From the NCBI GenBank assembly GCA_022841475.1, contig JALHRJ010000044.1:1-36212 (forward strand): a stretch of 36,212 nt of DNA, written 5' to 3'. Below, one piece after another: positions 24,112 to 31,810 of the stretch. This DNA comes from Cyclobacteriaceae bacterium. Its GTDB lineage: Bacteria > Bacteroidota > Bacteroidia > Cytophagales > Cyclobacteriaceae. Below the pieces are notes generated by a model. That model was given only the letters and a program-made list of their open reading frames with translations. It was not told the origin of the DNA and ran no database searches. Numbering within the stretch: position 1 is the stretch's first letter; each line of letters starts with the position of its first letter. Position numbers and translations under genes: made by a program.

Positions 24112-24158
24112 CCCATTCAACCCTGCCTACCGGCAGGCAGGCACTCTGGCATCCCTCC
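24112..24158 (-). pseudogene. tRNA-Ser 5' fragment split by a 20-bp palindrome
   Basis: Bases 24112-24121 plus 24142-24158, joined together, match the first 27 bases of the neighbouring tRNA-Ser (24083-24057) at 26 of 27 positions (ATCCCTCC for ATCTCTCC in plus-strand reading). The interruption at 24122-24141 is exactly 20 bases with no loss or duplication of tRNA sequence. The fragment ends where the intact gene continues into the anticodon stem. It cannot encode a functional tRNA. Confidence 0.8.
24122..24141. repeat. 20-bp palindromic REP-like insertion
   Basis: CCTGCCTACCGGCAGGCAGG is a palindrome apart from one mismatched pair. It sits inside the tRNA-Ser fragment, between CATTCAAC and CACTCTGG, which are contiguous in the intact gene. 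I recall this motif as a dispersed palindrome in Bacteroidota genomes. A related, more degenerate CTGCC/GGCAG pair lies in the element at 6990-7133. Confidence 0.7.
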
Positions 24159-24162
24159 GGAA

Positions 24163-24198
24163 CAAAAATAAAACTCCCACTTACAATTAAGTGGGAGT
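24163..24198 (-). terminator. Intrinsic terminator of the MacB-like permease gene
   Basis: ACTCCCACTT (24173-24182), loop ACAATT, AAGTGGGAGT (24189-24198) is a perfect 10-bp stem. Read on the minus strand it is followed by TTTTATTTTT (24172-24163). It starts 26 bases past the permease stop codon. Confidence 0.88.
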
Positions 24199-24223
24199 CT
24201 CATAAAGAATCTAAACTAAATTT

Positions 24224-25459
24224 TTACTCGAAACGGAGCGACTCGATAGGGTCGAGTTTTGAGGCCTTATGTGCCGGGTAATATCCTGACAGCAGGCCAA
24301 CGAAAATACAAATCAACATCCCCACCATCATCCAAAGCCAGGGAACGACAAAGGCACTGATACCAATAGCTCTGGAGATGAGATTACCGACCAGGATACC
24401 GAGTATAACCCCACCAATACCTCCTAGCAAACAAACTACAATTGCTTCAATCACAAACTGTTGCCGAATGCGTAAGGGGGTTGCTCCTAATGCTTTACGC
24501 ACACCTACTTCCCGGGTCCGTTCAGTAACGGATACTAACATAATATTCATTAACGCGATGGAAGCACCTAACAATGTGATGAACCCAACACCAAATCCAC
24601 CCCAGCGCAAGCCGCTGGTTATGCTTTCCATTTCCTGTGCAAGCGTTTCACTTTTTTCGATTTCAAAGGAGTTTGGTTCCTCTACCCGGTCTTGACGGAT
24701 TTTTCGCATTAATCCCGTTGCCTCGCCCATCGCATACTCTACCTGCTTCATATCCTCAATACCCACAGTAAGTCCATACCTTAAAGGTTGACCTTCTGCC
24801 ATTTGATTTGCCACAAGGATGGGGATGATCACCATGTTATCATAATTGTTATCAGAAAAATCTCCCTTCTCCTTTAATAATCCAATTACCTTGAACTGCG
24901 TTCCCTTAAAAGAGATCTCTGTATTGACTGGGTTTGGATTTTCTCCATATAATTCCTTGGCCAGCTTATACCCAATCACCGCTACTTTACTTCCAAATTG
25001 TGTTTCAAAACGTGAGAAATTCCGGCCCTCTAAAATATTCAATCCTTTAATCGGAACATATTCTTCATTGGCTCCCCGAATGTCCACATTCGGGTTGGTC
25101 TTTTTCGAACCATGTTTTACTTCTGCCAGGTTGGTGAGCCGGGCTGATAAGCTAATCGAAGAAGGCACTGCATATTGATCAATAAATTTCTGCATTTCGT
25201 TTAACGTAAGCCGGGGTCGCACTTTCTCCTTCACACCATCCTGATTGGTGCCACGGTTCCATTTTGAATAGATATCGAATGTATTAACACCTAATGAAGA
25301 AAGGCTTTCGTTAACAGAATATTCAATACCATCAATGGCGGTTAAAATTCCTACCAGCGAAGTGATACCTATGGCAACGATGAGGGCCGTTAATACAGAG
25401 CGCAACATATTTGCCTTTACCGAACGAAGGCCCTCTTTAATATTTTCGACTAAATTCAT
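24224..25459 (-). CDS. MacB-like ABC transporter permease (FtsX family)
   Basis: This 411-residue inner-membrane protein has the four-span MacB plan. There is a first span at about 20-42 (LRSVLTALIVAIGITSLVGIL), a MacB periplasmic core domain (NTFDIYSKWNRG ... GVNILEG-like NILEGRNFS), then three spans in the FtsX domain starting near WGGFGVGFITLLGASIALMNIMLV. The motif SVTERTREVGVRKALGATPLRIRQQF and the end HKASKLDPIESLRFE are textbook for the family. Such permeases normally need a LolD/MacB-type ATPase; none is adjacent, so the ATPase must be encoded elsewhere. The cargo is unknown; it could be an antimicrobial peptide, a lipoprotein or a signal peptide. It ends at a strong terminator and is divergent from the secreted protein gene at 25597. 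Confidence 0.88.
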   Translation of the reverse strand: MNLVENIKEGLRSVKANMLRSVLTALIVAIGITSLVGILTAIDGIEYSVNESLSSLGVNTFDIYSKWNRGTNQDGVKEKVRPRLTLNEMQKFIDQYAVPSSISLSARLTNLAEVKHGSKKTNPNVDIRGANEEYVPIKGLNILEGRNFSRFETQFGSKVAVIGYKLAKELYGENPNPVNTEISFKGTQFKVIGLLKEKGDFSDNNYDNMVIIPILVANQMAEGQPLRYGLTVGIEDMKQVEYAMGEATGLMRKIRQDRVEEPNSFEIEKSETLAQEMESITSGLRWGGFGVGFITLLGASIALMNIMLVSVTERTREVGVRKALGATPLRIRQQFVIEAIVVCLLGGIGGVILGILVGNLISRAIGISAFVVPWLWMMVGMLICIFVGLLSGYYPAHKASKLDPIESLRFE

Positions 25460-25596
25460 GCAGGAACAGGTTTTACGTACTAATTTGGAGATTCTATAAT
25501 AAACTAGTCTTCAAAATTATATCTTTAAACGTTCTAATGTTGAGACTTTTTACAGATTCTTTTGTTACAAGGTTGCGCCAAATGAGTGGTTTAACG

Positions 25597-26853
25597 ATGC
25601 GGTTCTTCATTTTGTTTTTGTTTATAACCCTTTCGGGGTGGGTTTCGGCTAATTCCATCTTTATTCCCATGGATGAAAAGCAAACCAATCACCTGAAAGC
25701 CTACGGAATTACCTATTGGATATTAAAACAAAATATCGAGGTGGATTGGCTTTTGAATTATCGGGGCGGCAGTTTTATGTGTGAATACAACCCTAAAATT
25801 CAAAGCGAATTGGTGGTGCGTGGTGTGAGTTTTGAAATTATTTCCGGAGCAAAGGTAAACGAGATTATTTCTGAGATTGCAAGCCCTGCGTTGAACTATG
25901 ACATCATGAAGCTGGAGAAATATCCACGCATTGCTGTGTACTCGCCAAAATCAAAACAACCGTGGGATGATGCCGTAACGCTCGTGTTGTCGTATGCCGA
26001 AATACCATACGACATCATCTTTGATGATGAAGTATTGAACGACTTATTACCAAAATATGATTGGCTTCACCTCCACCACGAAGATTTTACTGGGCAGTAT
26101 GGAAAATTTTATAGCAACTATGCCAACTATCCCTGGTATATCGAACAACAAAAGGAAGCTGAAGAAACAGCCAGACGTTTTGGCTTCCATAAAGTATCAC
26201 AGGCTAAACTAGCCGTTGTAAAACGGATTAAAGAGTTTGTTGCCGGAGGTGGATTTATGTTTGCGATGTGCTCGGCAACAGATACCTATGATATAGCCTT
26301 ATCTGCCGAGGGGGTGGATATTTGTGAACGCATGTATGATGGCGATGCGGCTGATCCGCAAGCTCAGGAAAAGTTGAATTTTGATAACACTTTCGCTTTT
26401 ACTGACTTCCGTTTATCGCGCGATCCCTATCAATACGAATTCTCTGACATTGATAACAATCTGCCCGATCGTGGCCTTCGACAAGACAATGATTACTTCA
26501 GCATTTTTCAGTTTTCTGCCAAGTGGGATCCTATCCCTACTATGCTAACGCAAAACCATACCCGGGTTATAAAAGGATTCTATGGCCAAACTACAGGCTT
26601 CAAGAAAAAATTAATAAAATCGGATGTAGTAGTGATGGGCGAAACTTCTGAAATTAAAGAAGCCAAGTACCTGCATGGAATTTTTGGTAAAGGATTCTGG
26701 ACATTTTATGGTGGCCACGACCCGGAAGACTATCAACATACCGTTGGGGAAGAGCCTACCGATTTACATTTGCATCCCAATTCACCAGGTTATAGGCTTA
26801 TTCTAAACAACATTCTTTTTCCGGCAGCAAAGAAAAAGAAACAAAAAACCTGA
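25597..26853 (+). CDS. Secreted conserved Bacteroidota protein of unknown function
   Basis: From the ATG at 25597 the product has 418 residues and starts RFFILFLFITLSGWVSANS after the initiator, a signal peptide. In-frame ATGs at 25537 and 25582 would put extra residues before it. The mature part contains IFIPMDEKQTNHLKAYGI, WLLNYRGGSFMC, YPRIAVYSPKSKQPWDDAVTLVLSYAEIPYDIIFDDEVL, DWLHLHHEDFTGQYG and FVAGGGFMFAMCSATDTYDIAL. The last two resemble the Rossmann-like, glutamine-amidotransferase-like fold of ThuA-type proteins. I recall homologues labelled asparagine synthetase B in databases, yet no AsnB nucleophile cysteine or synthetase motifs are visible, so I would not transfer that name. The stop overlaps the start of the following lipoprotein gene by one base (TGATG), which suggests that the two act together in the envelope. 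Confidence 0.75.
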   Translation: MRFFILFLFITLSGWVSANSIFIPMDEKQTNHLKAYGITYWILKQNIEVDWLLNYRGGSFMCEYNPKIQSELVVRGVSFEIISGAKVNEIISEIASPALNYDIMKLEKYPRIAVYSPKSKQPWDDAVTLVLSYAEIPYDIIFDDEVLNDLLPKYDWLHLHHEDFTGQYGKFYSNYANYPWYIEQQKEAEETARRFGFHKVSQAKLAVVKRIKEFVAGGGFMFAMCSATDTYDIALSAEGVDICERMYDGDAADPQAQEKLNFDNTFAFTDFRLSRDPYQYEFSDIDNNLPDRGLRQDNDYFSIFQFSAKWDPIPTMLTQNHTRVIKGFYGQTTGFKKKLIKSDVVVMGETSEIKEAKYLHGIFGKGFWTFYGGHDPEDYQHTVGEEPTDLHLHPNSPGYRLILNNILFPAAKKKKQKT

Positions 26854-27260
26854 TGTTTATATCTTCTGTAAAATTCCTGCCACTGATCGGTTTCGTCAGC
26901 GCGGCCTTCCTTATGAGTAGTTGTAAGACTACAGTACAGAATCAGCAACAACCTGTGGATGCAAAAGCAATTGCAATAAGTAAGTTGGGTAATTCTATCG
27001 AATCATTCAAAAGTCCGGACGGGCACTATGAGTTGTTTGTGCAACAACCAAATGATTCGCCCATGCAACAAGCTCTTAAATTTTTGGTTATACAGATTAA
27101 TACAAATAAGGTTGTCATGGAAAAAACTTTCATGCCCGGTTATGTAAAGTGGATGGGTGACTCCTCACTTGAATTACTTGACATGCCTGGGATTATTCGG
27201 GGTGATGAAGACCTGAAAGATTATAAAAAGATAATTGACGTAGCCCACCATAAAAATTAA
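26853..27260 (+). CDS. Small lipoprotein of unknown function
   Basis: This 135-residue protein starts FISSVKFLPLIGFVSAAFLMSSC after the initiator methionine, with the lipobox LMSSC and lipidated Cys24, so it should be anchored in the inner or outer membrane. The mature domain is about 110 residues. It has SIESFKSPDGHYELFVQQ, QALKFLVIQINTNKVVMEKTFMPGYVKWMGDSSLELLDMPGII and a C-terminal KIIDVAHHKN. The alternating strands with PDGHY and YVKWMGDSSLE suggest a small beta-sandwich or partial propeller. I do not recognise the family. The start codon overlaps the stop of the upstream secreted protein gene (TGATG), and the large T9SS protein begins 4 bases after its stop, so the three genes form one transcription unit. 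Confidence 0.78.
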   Translation: MFISSVKFLPLIGFVSAAFLMSSCKTTVQNQQQPVDAKAIAISKLGNSIESFKSPDGHYELFVQQPNDSPMQQALKFLVIQINTNKVVMEKTFMPGYVKWMGDSSLELLDMPGIIRGDEDLKDYKKIIDVAHHKN

Positions 27261-27264
27261 CCCC

Positions 27265-30200
27265 ATGAAGTTTCGCTATCTGTCTGGAATCGTTCTTACT
27301 TTTTGTTTTACCATTTTGTGGGTTGTTAACATAACCCCTCCACTAATAGAAAACACATTTGTTGAGGAAGAATTTAGTGGACCTGAAGAATTTGTTTTAT
27401 TTCATCACTCTATTCGCACACCCGCAGATCGATCAGCACCTGAATACCAGCCTGGTTTCATTATTCGCGAACTCAATCAGGCTAAATCATATGCTGCGCG
27501 GCAACGATCTAATTCGCGAACTCAATCCAACGGAGTAATTGAATGGGTTGAGCGCGGTCCTGCCAATGTGCCTGGCCGCACCCGCGGCTTAATAGTCGAT
27601 CCGGATGATGCAACAAAAAATACCTGGTTCGCTGCATCTGCAGGTGGCGGTGTTTGGAAAACAACAACCGGAGGAAATTCATGGACTCTGCTTACTCCGG
27701 ATCTTCCCAATCTGGCCACAACCGTTTTGGCGATGGCCGAATCCAATCACGATATCATTTACATGGGAACTGGTGAGAGCTTCGGGGGCCTTCCCAGTAT
27801 TCGGGGAAATGGAATGTTCAAATCGATAAACCGCGGCCAGGCCTGGAACTACCTGCCTTCAACGAGCAATTTTTCAGACATCAACCGACTTATTGTAGAT
27901 CCTTCGGATGCCAATGTTGTAGTGGCGGCTACATCAACAGGAATTTACAGAACTAGTGACGGAGGAGATTCCTGGACCCAGGTATCCAGTCTGGTTGACA
28001 TTGAAGACCTACGAATGACGCCTGGAAATTTCAACATACAATATGCAACCCAATTTGGAATCGGTGTACTTAAATCAAGTGATGGCGGCATTACCTGGAA
28101 CCTTTCCAACACCGGTATGAATCCTTCAGGCAGAATTGAGATAGCAATATCCCCGGTCAACACAAACCGGATTTTTGCTTCTGCACAAGGGACATTGGCT
28201 GGTTCGCAATCCGATCTTTACATCTCCAATGATGCAGGTACTAGCTGGTCAGTTGTCAATGTTACTTTCAATAATTCTGCCCTTGATTTTTTGGGAGGAC
28301 AAGGTTGGTATGACAATACCATTTTATGCGATCCCTTCAATGCCGATATCGTCTACTTTGGCGGAGTAAATCTTTTTCGCGTTCAACTTGAAACAGGTAC
28401 CAGCTCAATTAATAATTATAGTGTTGAAGAAAATAACACCACTTTCCTGAGCCTGGTTAATTTTAGTGCAGCCTTCTATGGTGGTCGTCTTGCTATTGGC
28501 CCTGCCGCCAATGCATCTGTGGAAGTACGTTTTGGTGCCGGTAAAAGCCAAAAAGCACATCGTTTTTTAGTGCCGGAAGGATCAACTTCGGGTGTGCCCG
28601 ATGTAAGTTACAGTTATGCAGATTATATAGATGTGCCTTTTGAAGTGTGGGATGTTACAAACAACAAACAACTGATGGTATCCTTCCGCGATCAGGATCG
28701 GAATGGCCAATTTAATTTACTGCTTCAAAACACGGAGGCCGCAGAGGCAACTGCACATAGTCGGGAATACATTTACATTAACAATATAGATTACAATCCA
28801 GCAACACCCGCTGCAAACATTGCTGTCAATGGTGGGCATATAGTTCAACAGATGTATTTCTTTTGGCCCGTATTAGCTGCGGGAAAAAACTGGCCCACTG
28901 ACATCACCGAATCGCAACTCAAAATCAACTTTAGCTCTTTACCGAAACAAAACGCATCGACCATCACCGTTTCCGATGCCTATGGACAGTTTGATAGTAA
29001 AAATCGGTTTACTCAGTTCGGAGTGGATGTGCACCCTGATCATCATAATCTGGTAGCCATACCCATGTCAGCTTCTACGTATCGGATTCTTAACGCAAGT
29101 GATGGTGGAATATTTATTTCAAACACATCAGCAACACCGGGCATCAATCAGGGAGATTGGTCGATGGTTGGACTTACTTACAATACAAGTCAGTTTTATG
29201 GTGCCGACAAACGACCCGGTTTTGATGAATACTTTGGGGGGATGCAGGATAATGGCACCTGGAAATCACCGCCAAGTACAAACGCAAGTAGTGGCACAAA
29301 CTATCAATTCAAGATTGGAGGCGATGGCTTTGAAGTCGTATGGCATAAACTTGACGATAAAAAATTAATTGGTGGATCGCAGGGAAATAATTTCAGAAAA
29401 TCAGTTGACGGTGGCAATACCTGGACCAACGCTACGAGCGGACTATCCGGAAATCACCCCTTTGTTTCTAAACTGGCTAATTCAAAGGATGACCCGGATT
29501 TACTTTTTACGTTATCCTCTGCGGGTGTTTTCCGATCGACAAACTTTGGAACCTCCTGGACATTAACTGCGATTACCGAAAAGTGGGGCGGTTCAACATC
29601 GATGATGGATGTTGAAGTATCGCGGGCCAATGCCAATATTGTCTGGGCCGGAAGTGGCATGATTAATACAGGCAGTACATTGAGAAATGTCCATGTCTCT
29701 ACGGATGGTGGCGTAACGTTCAACCCAGCTCCTAACTATACAGATCGTGTTATGGGTGGGTTTTCCAAACTTGCCTCCCATCCAAAAGAGGATAGCACTG
29801 CCTACGCATTATTTTCATTTTCCGGCAGACCCAAAATTTTACGTACCCGTAATCTAGGTAAAGAGTGGGAAGATATTTCTGGATTTGGTATGGGCTCAAC
29901 CAGTACCACTGGTTTTCCTAACGTTGCTGTTTATTGTTTATATGTACGTCCTGATAATCCAGATATTATTTGGGTTGGCACGGAAATCGGAATTGTAGAA
30001 TCTCAGGATAATGGCCAAACATGGACCTTACTTGATGAATTTCCGAATGTTTCCGTGTGGGATTTGAAAGGTCAGGATACTCAGATTGTAATTGCTACCC
30101 ACGGTCGTGGAATTTGGACGGCCCAGTTGGAAGAAGATCAATCTGTGCTGATCAATCCTACTATCAACAGTGTAGGCACATCACCGCAATCCGATTTAGT

Positions 30201-31215
30201 ACTTGGCATTACTCTTGACGAAGCTTTCGATTCAACCCAGGTATTTCTACAAGGTAACAGGGTAGGCAAGATCAATAAAGTTACGCCCGGTAATTATACA
30301 GTTGAAATTAAGGGCGCGATAAAAGGAACCGTTCAAACCAAACTAATCAGCTATAGAGGTTCAGCACCCTTTCATTCAGAAACTGTTACTGGATTAAATC
30401 TGGTACTTAATCCCTATCAAAAACAATACTTCAATTATTTCATGAATGGATCAGACTTCAATCTCGAGTCTCTTACGATACAGCCGTTTGGTAATTCGAA
30501 TACCAGTATGCAAACCTTTCATAATTACCTGGCGAGCAAAGATGTAGTGGCAATTCTCAAGCAACCCATCATAGTAAGTAATGAATATCCATTCTTCTTT
30601 TATCGTGATGTTGCTATTGTGGAGCCGGGTAGTGCAGGTTCCGCATTCGGCCAGTCTCAGTTCAAAGATTATGTAGTGGTCGAGGGAACTAAAGATGGAG
30701 TAACGTGGATTCCTATTTCACCAGGCTATGACGCTTCATTTAACAGCACCTGGTTGAGCACCTATAATGCCAATCAACCTGGCACTGTCAATCAATTGGT
30801 AGATCATAATATAGATCTTACCTCGCACTTTGCCGTTGGCGATACGCTGTTGTTTCGCTTTCGACTTTTTTCAGATGAGGCAGGTGTAGGCTGGGGTTGG
30901 TCGGTAGATGATCTTTATATCCAACAAAAACCAACAGGTGTAAATGAACTGCAGGCAACTACCAATAAACTTATCGCATATCCTAATCCAACCACCGGGC
31001 CGATAACGGTTACTTACACACTAGTTCAAAATTCCCCAGTTGATCTTATCATTTATGATCTTACCGGGCGAATCGTTAATAGAAAATCACTAGGCATTAA
31101 GAATATTGGTTTACATCAAGAAACGATGAGTTTCCAGGGATCTACCGGTACTTATCTATTGCAACTTCAGACCAATTCAACAAAAGAAGTTTTGAAAATT
31201 ATTTTGCGGGAATAG
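27265..31215 (+). CDS. T9SS type A secreted BNR/sortilin-like propeller protein
   Basis: This is a 1316-residue exported protein. The signal peptide is YLSGIVLTFCFTILWVV. About nine Asp-box motifs follow, for example WKTTTGGNSWTLL, YRTSDGGDSWTQV, LKSSDGGITWNLS, RKSVDGGNTWTNA, HVSTDGGVTFNPA and ESQDNGQTWTLL. This is the pattern of large WD40/BNR-like sortilin-type propellers. A segment without Asp boxes (about residues 375-580) interrupts the array. After the propeller there is a beta-sandwich with GWGWSVDDLYI, like domains in choice-of-anchor or immune-inhibitor-A-type proteins. The last 80 residues (KLIAYPNPTTGPITVTYT ... DLIIYDLTGRIV ... GTYLLQLQT) are a T9SS type A sorting domain. The protein should be displayed on or released from the cell surface. 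The stop is one base from the miaE stop. Confidence 0.9.
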   Translation: MKFRYLSGIVLTFCFTILWVVNITPPLIENTFVEEEFSGPEEFVLFHHSIRTPADRSAPEYQPGFIIRELNQAKSYAARQRSNSRTQSNGVIEWVERGPANVPGRTRGLIVDPDDATKNTWFAASAGGGVWKTTTGGNSWTLLTPDLPNLATTVLAMAESNHDIIYMGTGESFGGLPSIRGNGMFKSINRGQAWNYLPSTSNFSDINRLIVDPSDANVVVAATSTGIYRTSDGGDSWTQVSSLVDIEDLRMTPGNFNIQYATQFGIGVLKSSDGGITWNLSNTGMNPSGRIEIAISPVNTNRIFASAQGTLAGSQSDLYISNDAGTSWSVVNVTFNNSALDFLGGQGWYDNTILCDPFNADIVYFGGVNLFRVQLETGTSSINNYSVEENNTTFLSLVNFSAAFYGGRLAIGPAANASVEVRFGAGKSQKAHRFLVPEGSTSGVPDVSYSYADYIDVPFEVWDVTNNKQLMVSFRDQDRNGQFNLLLQNTEAAEATAHSREYIYINNIDYNPATPAANIAVNGGHIVQQMYFFWPVLAAGKNWPTDITESQLKINFSSLPKQNASTITVSDAYGQFDSKNRFTQFGVDVHPDHHNLVAIPMSASTYRILNASDGGIFISNTSATPGINQGDWSMVGLTYNTSQFYGADKRPGFDEYFGGMQDNGTWKSPPSTNASSGTNYQFKIGGDGFEVVWHKLDDKKLIGGSQGNNFRKSVDGGNTWTNATSGLSGNHPFVSKLANSKDDPDLLFTLSSAGVFRSTNFGTSWTLTAITEKWGGSTSMMDVEVSRANANIVWAGSGMINTGSTLRNVHVSTDGGVTFNPAPNYTDRVMGGFSKLASHPKEDSTAYALFSFSGRPKILRTRNLGKEWEDISGFGMGSTSTTGFPNVAVYCLYVRPDNPDIIWVGTEIGIVESQDNGQTWTLLDEFPNVSVWDLKGQDTQIVIATHGRGIWTAQLEEDQSVLINPTINSVGTSPQSDLVLGITLDEAFDSTQVFLQGNRVGKINKVTPGNYTVEIKGAIKGTVQTKLISYRGSAPFHSETVTGLNLVLNPYQKQYFNYFMNGSDFNLESLTIQPFGNSNTSMQTFHNYLASKDVVAILKQPIIVSNEYPFFFYRDVAIVEPGSAGSAFGQSQFKDYVVVEGTKDGVTWIPISPGYDASFNSTWLSTYNANQPGTVNQLVDHNIDLTSHFAVGDTLLFRFRLFSDEAGVGWGWSVDDLYIQQKPTGVNELQATTNKLIAYPNPTTGPITVTYTLVQNSPVDLIIYDLTGRIVNRKSLGIKNIGLHQETMSFQGSTGTYLLQLQTNSTKEVLKIILRE

Positions 31216-31216
31216 T

Positions 31217-31810
31217 CTAATGGAGTCGATCTCCCCGGAACTCCAGGTGTTCAAGAATCTCTGCTTCTTGTGAGAGAATTTCGCGCCAGCGGTTTTCCAC
31301 AACTTCTTCTGGCATATATTCTTTTGCGAGTCTTAGAAAACATTTATAATGACCTGCCTCGGACACCATCAGTTCGTAATAAAATTTACTTAATTCAGCA
31401 TCGCCAATTTCTTTCCATAATAGCCTGAACCGTTCACAACTTCTTGCTTCAATAAGTGCGTTCAGTAAAAGCTTTTCCATCAATTGCTGATCACGACTTC
31501 CTCCCTTTTTTACAATCTTCTGAAGTTGATCAACATATTCATCTTTTCGTTGGAAACCTAAATGAAACCCTCGTTTGGTGAGTTGTTCCATGACGCGCTC
31601 AAAATGCCCCCACTCCTCTGCCACAACAGGGGTTAAAGCTTCTACTAATTTCACTCTCTCAGGATAAGTTATGATTAAGGATATACAGGCCGAAGCAGCT
31701 TTTTGCTCACAATAAGCATGGTCAACAAGGATGTCCTCAATATTTTTTTCAGCAATATTTATCCAACGCGGATCGGTAGGTAGTTCAAGACCTAAGACAT
31801 GCTTTTCCAT
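31217..31810 (-). CDS. miaE: tRNA 2-methylthio-N6-isopentenyladenosine-37 hydroxylase MiaE
   Basis: This 197-residue cytoplasmic diiron enzyme hydroxylates the isopentenyl group of ms2i6A37 in tRNAs that read UNN codons, giving ms2io6A. The ferritin-like four-helix bundle ligands are visible: Glu35 in DHAYCEQKAAS, Glu66 and His69 in VAEEWGHFERV, Glu121 in NALIEARSCERF, and Glu151 and His154 in VSEAGHYKCF. The two ExxH motifs and the length match MiaE. The start codon directly abuts the stop of the porin gene, so it is the last gene of the lpxK-porin-miaE unit. The reaction needs MiaA and MiaB products made elsewhere. Confidence 0.92.
   Translation of the reverse strand: MEKHVLGLELPTDPRWINIAEKNIEDILVDHAYCEQKAASACISLIITYPERVKLVEALTPVVAEEWGHFERVMEQLTKRGFHLGFQRKDEYVDQLQKIVKKGGSRDQQLMEKLLLNALIEARSCERFRLLWKEIGDAELSKFYYELMVSEAGHYKCFLRLAKEYMPEEVVENRWREILSQEAEILEHLEFRGDRLH

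Noticed and set aside
23743..24116. Two minus-strand open frames of 108 and 67 codons across the tRNA
   Set aside because: They translate the tRNA-Ser gene itself (products containing GLENRYPPQADPGFESLSLR and PEWLNGTVSKTV), a well-known annotation artefact.
24224..25459. MacB-like permease considered part of the tRNA-linked accessory island
   Set aside because: Codon use and base composition look like the core genes, it has a clean terminator, and nothing ties it to the repeats.
25597..26853. Asparagine synthetase B as the product name
   Set aside because: No N-terminal nucleophile cysteine, no glutaminase or AMP-forming synthetase motifs, and a signal peptide is present.
27265..31215. Asp-box repeats of the propeller genes considered as DNA-level tandem repeats
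   Set aside because: The repeats are conserved as protein motifs but diverged in DNA sequence; no tandem DNA array is present.
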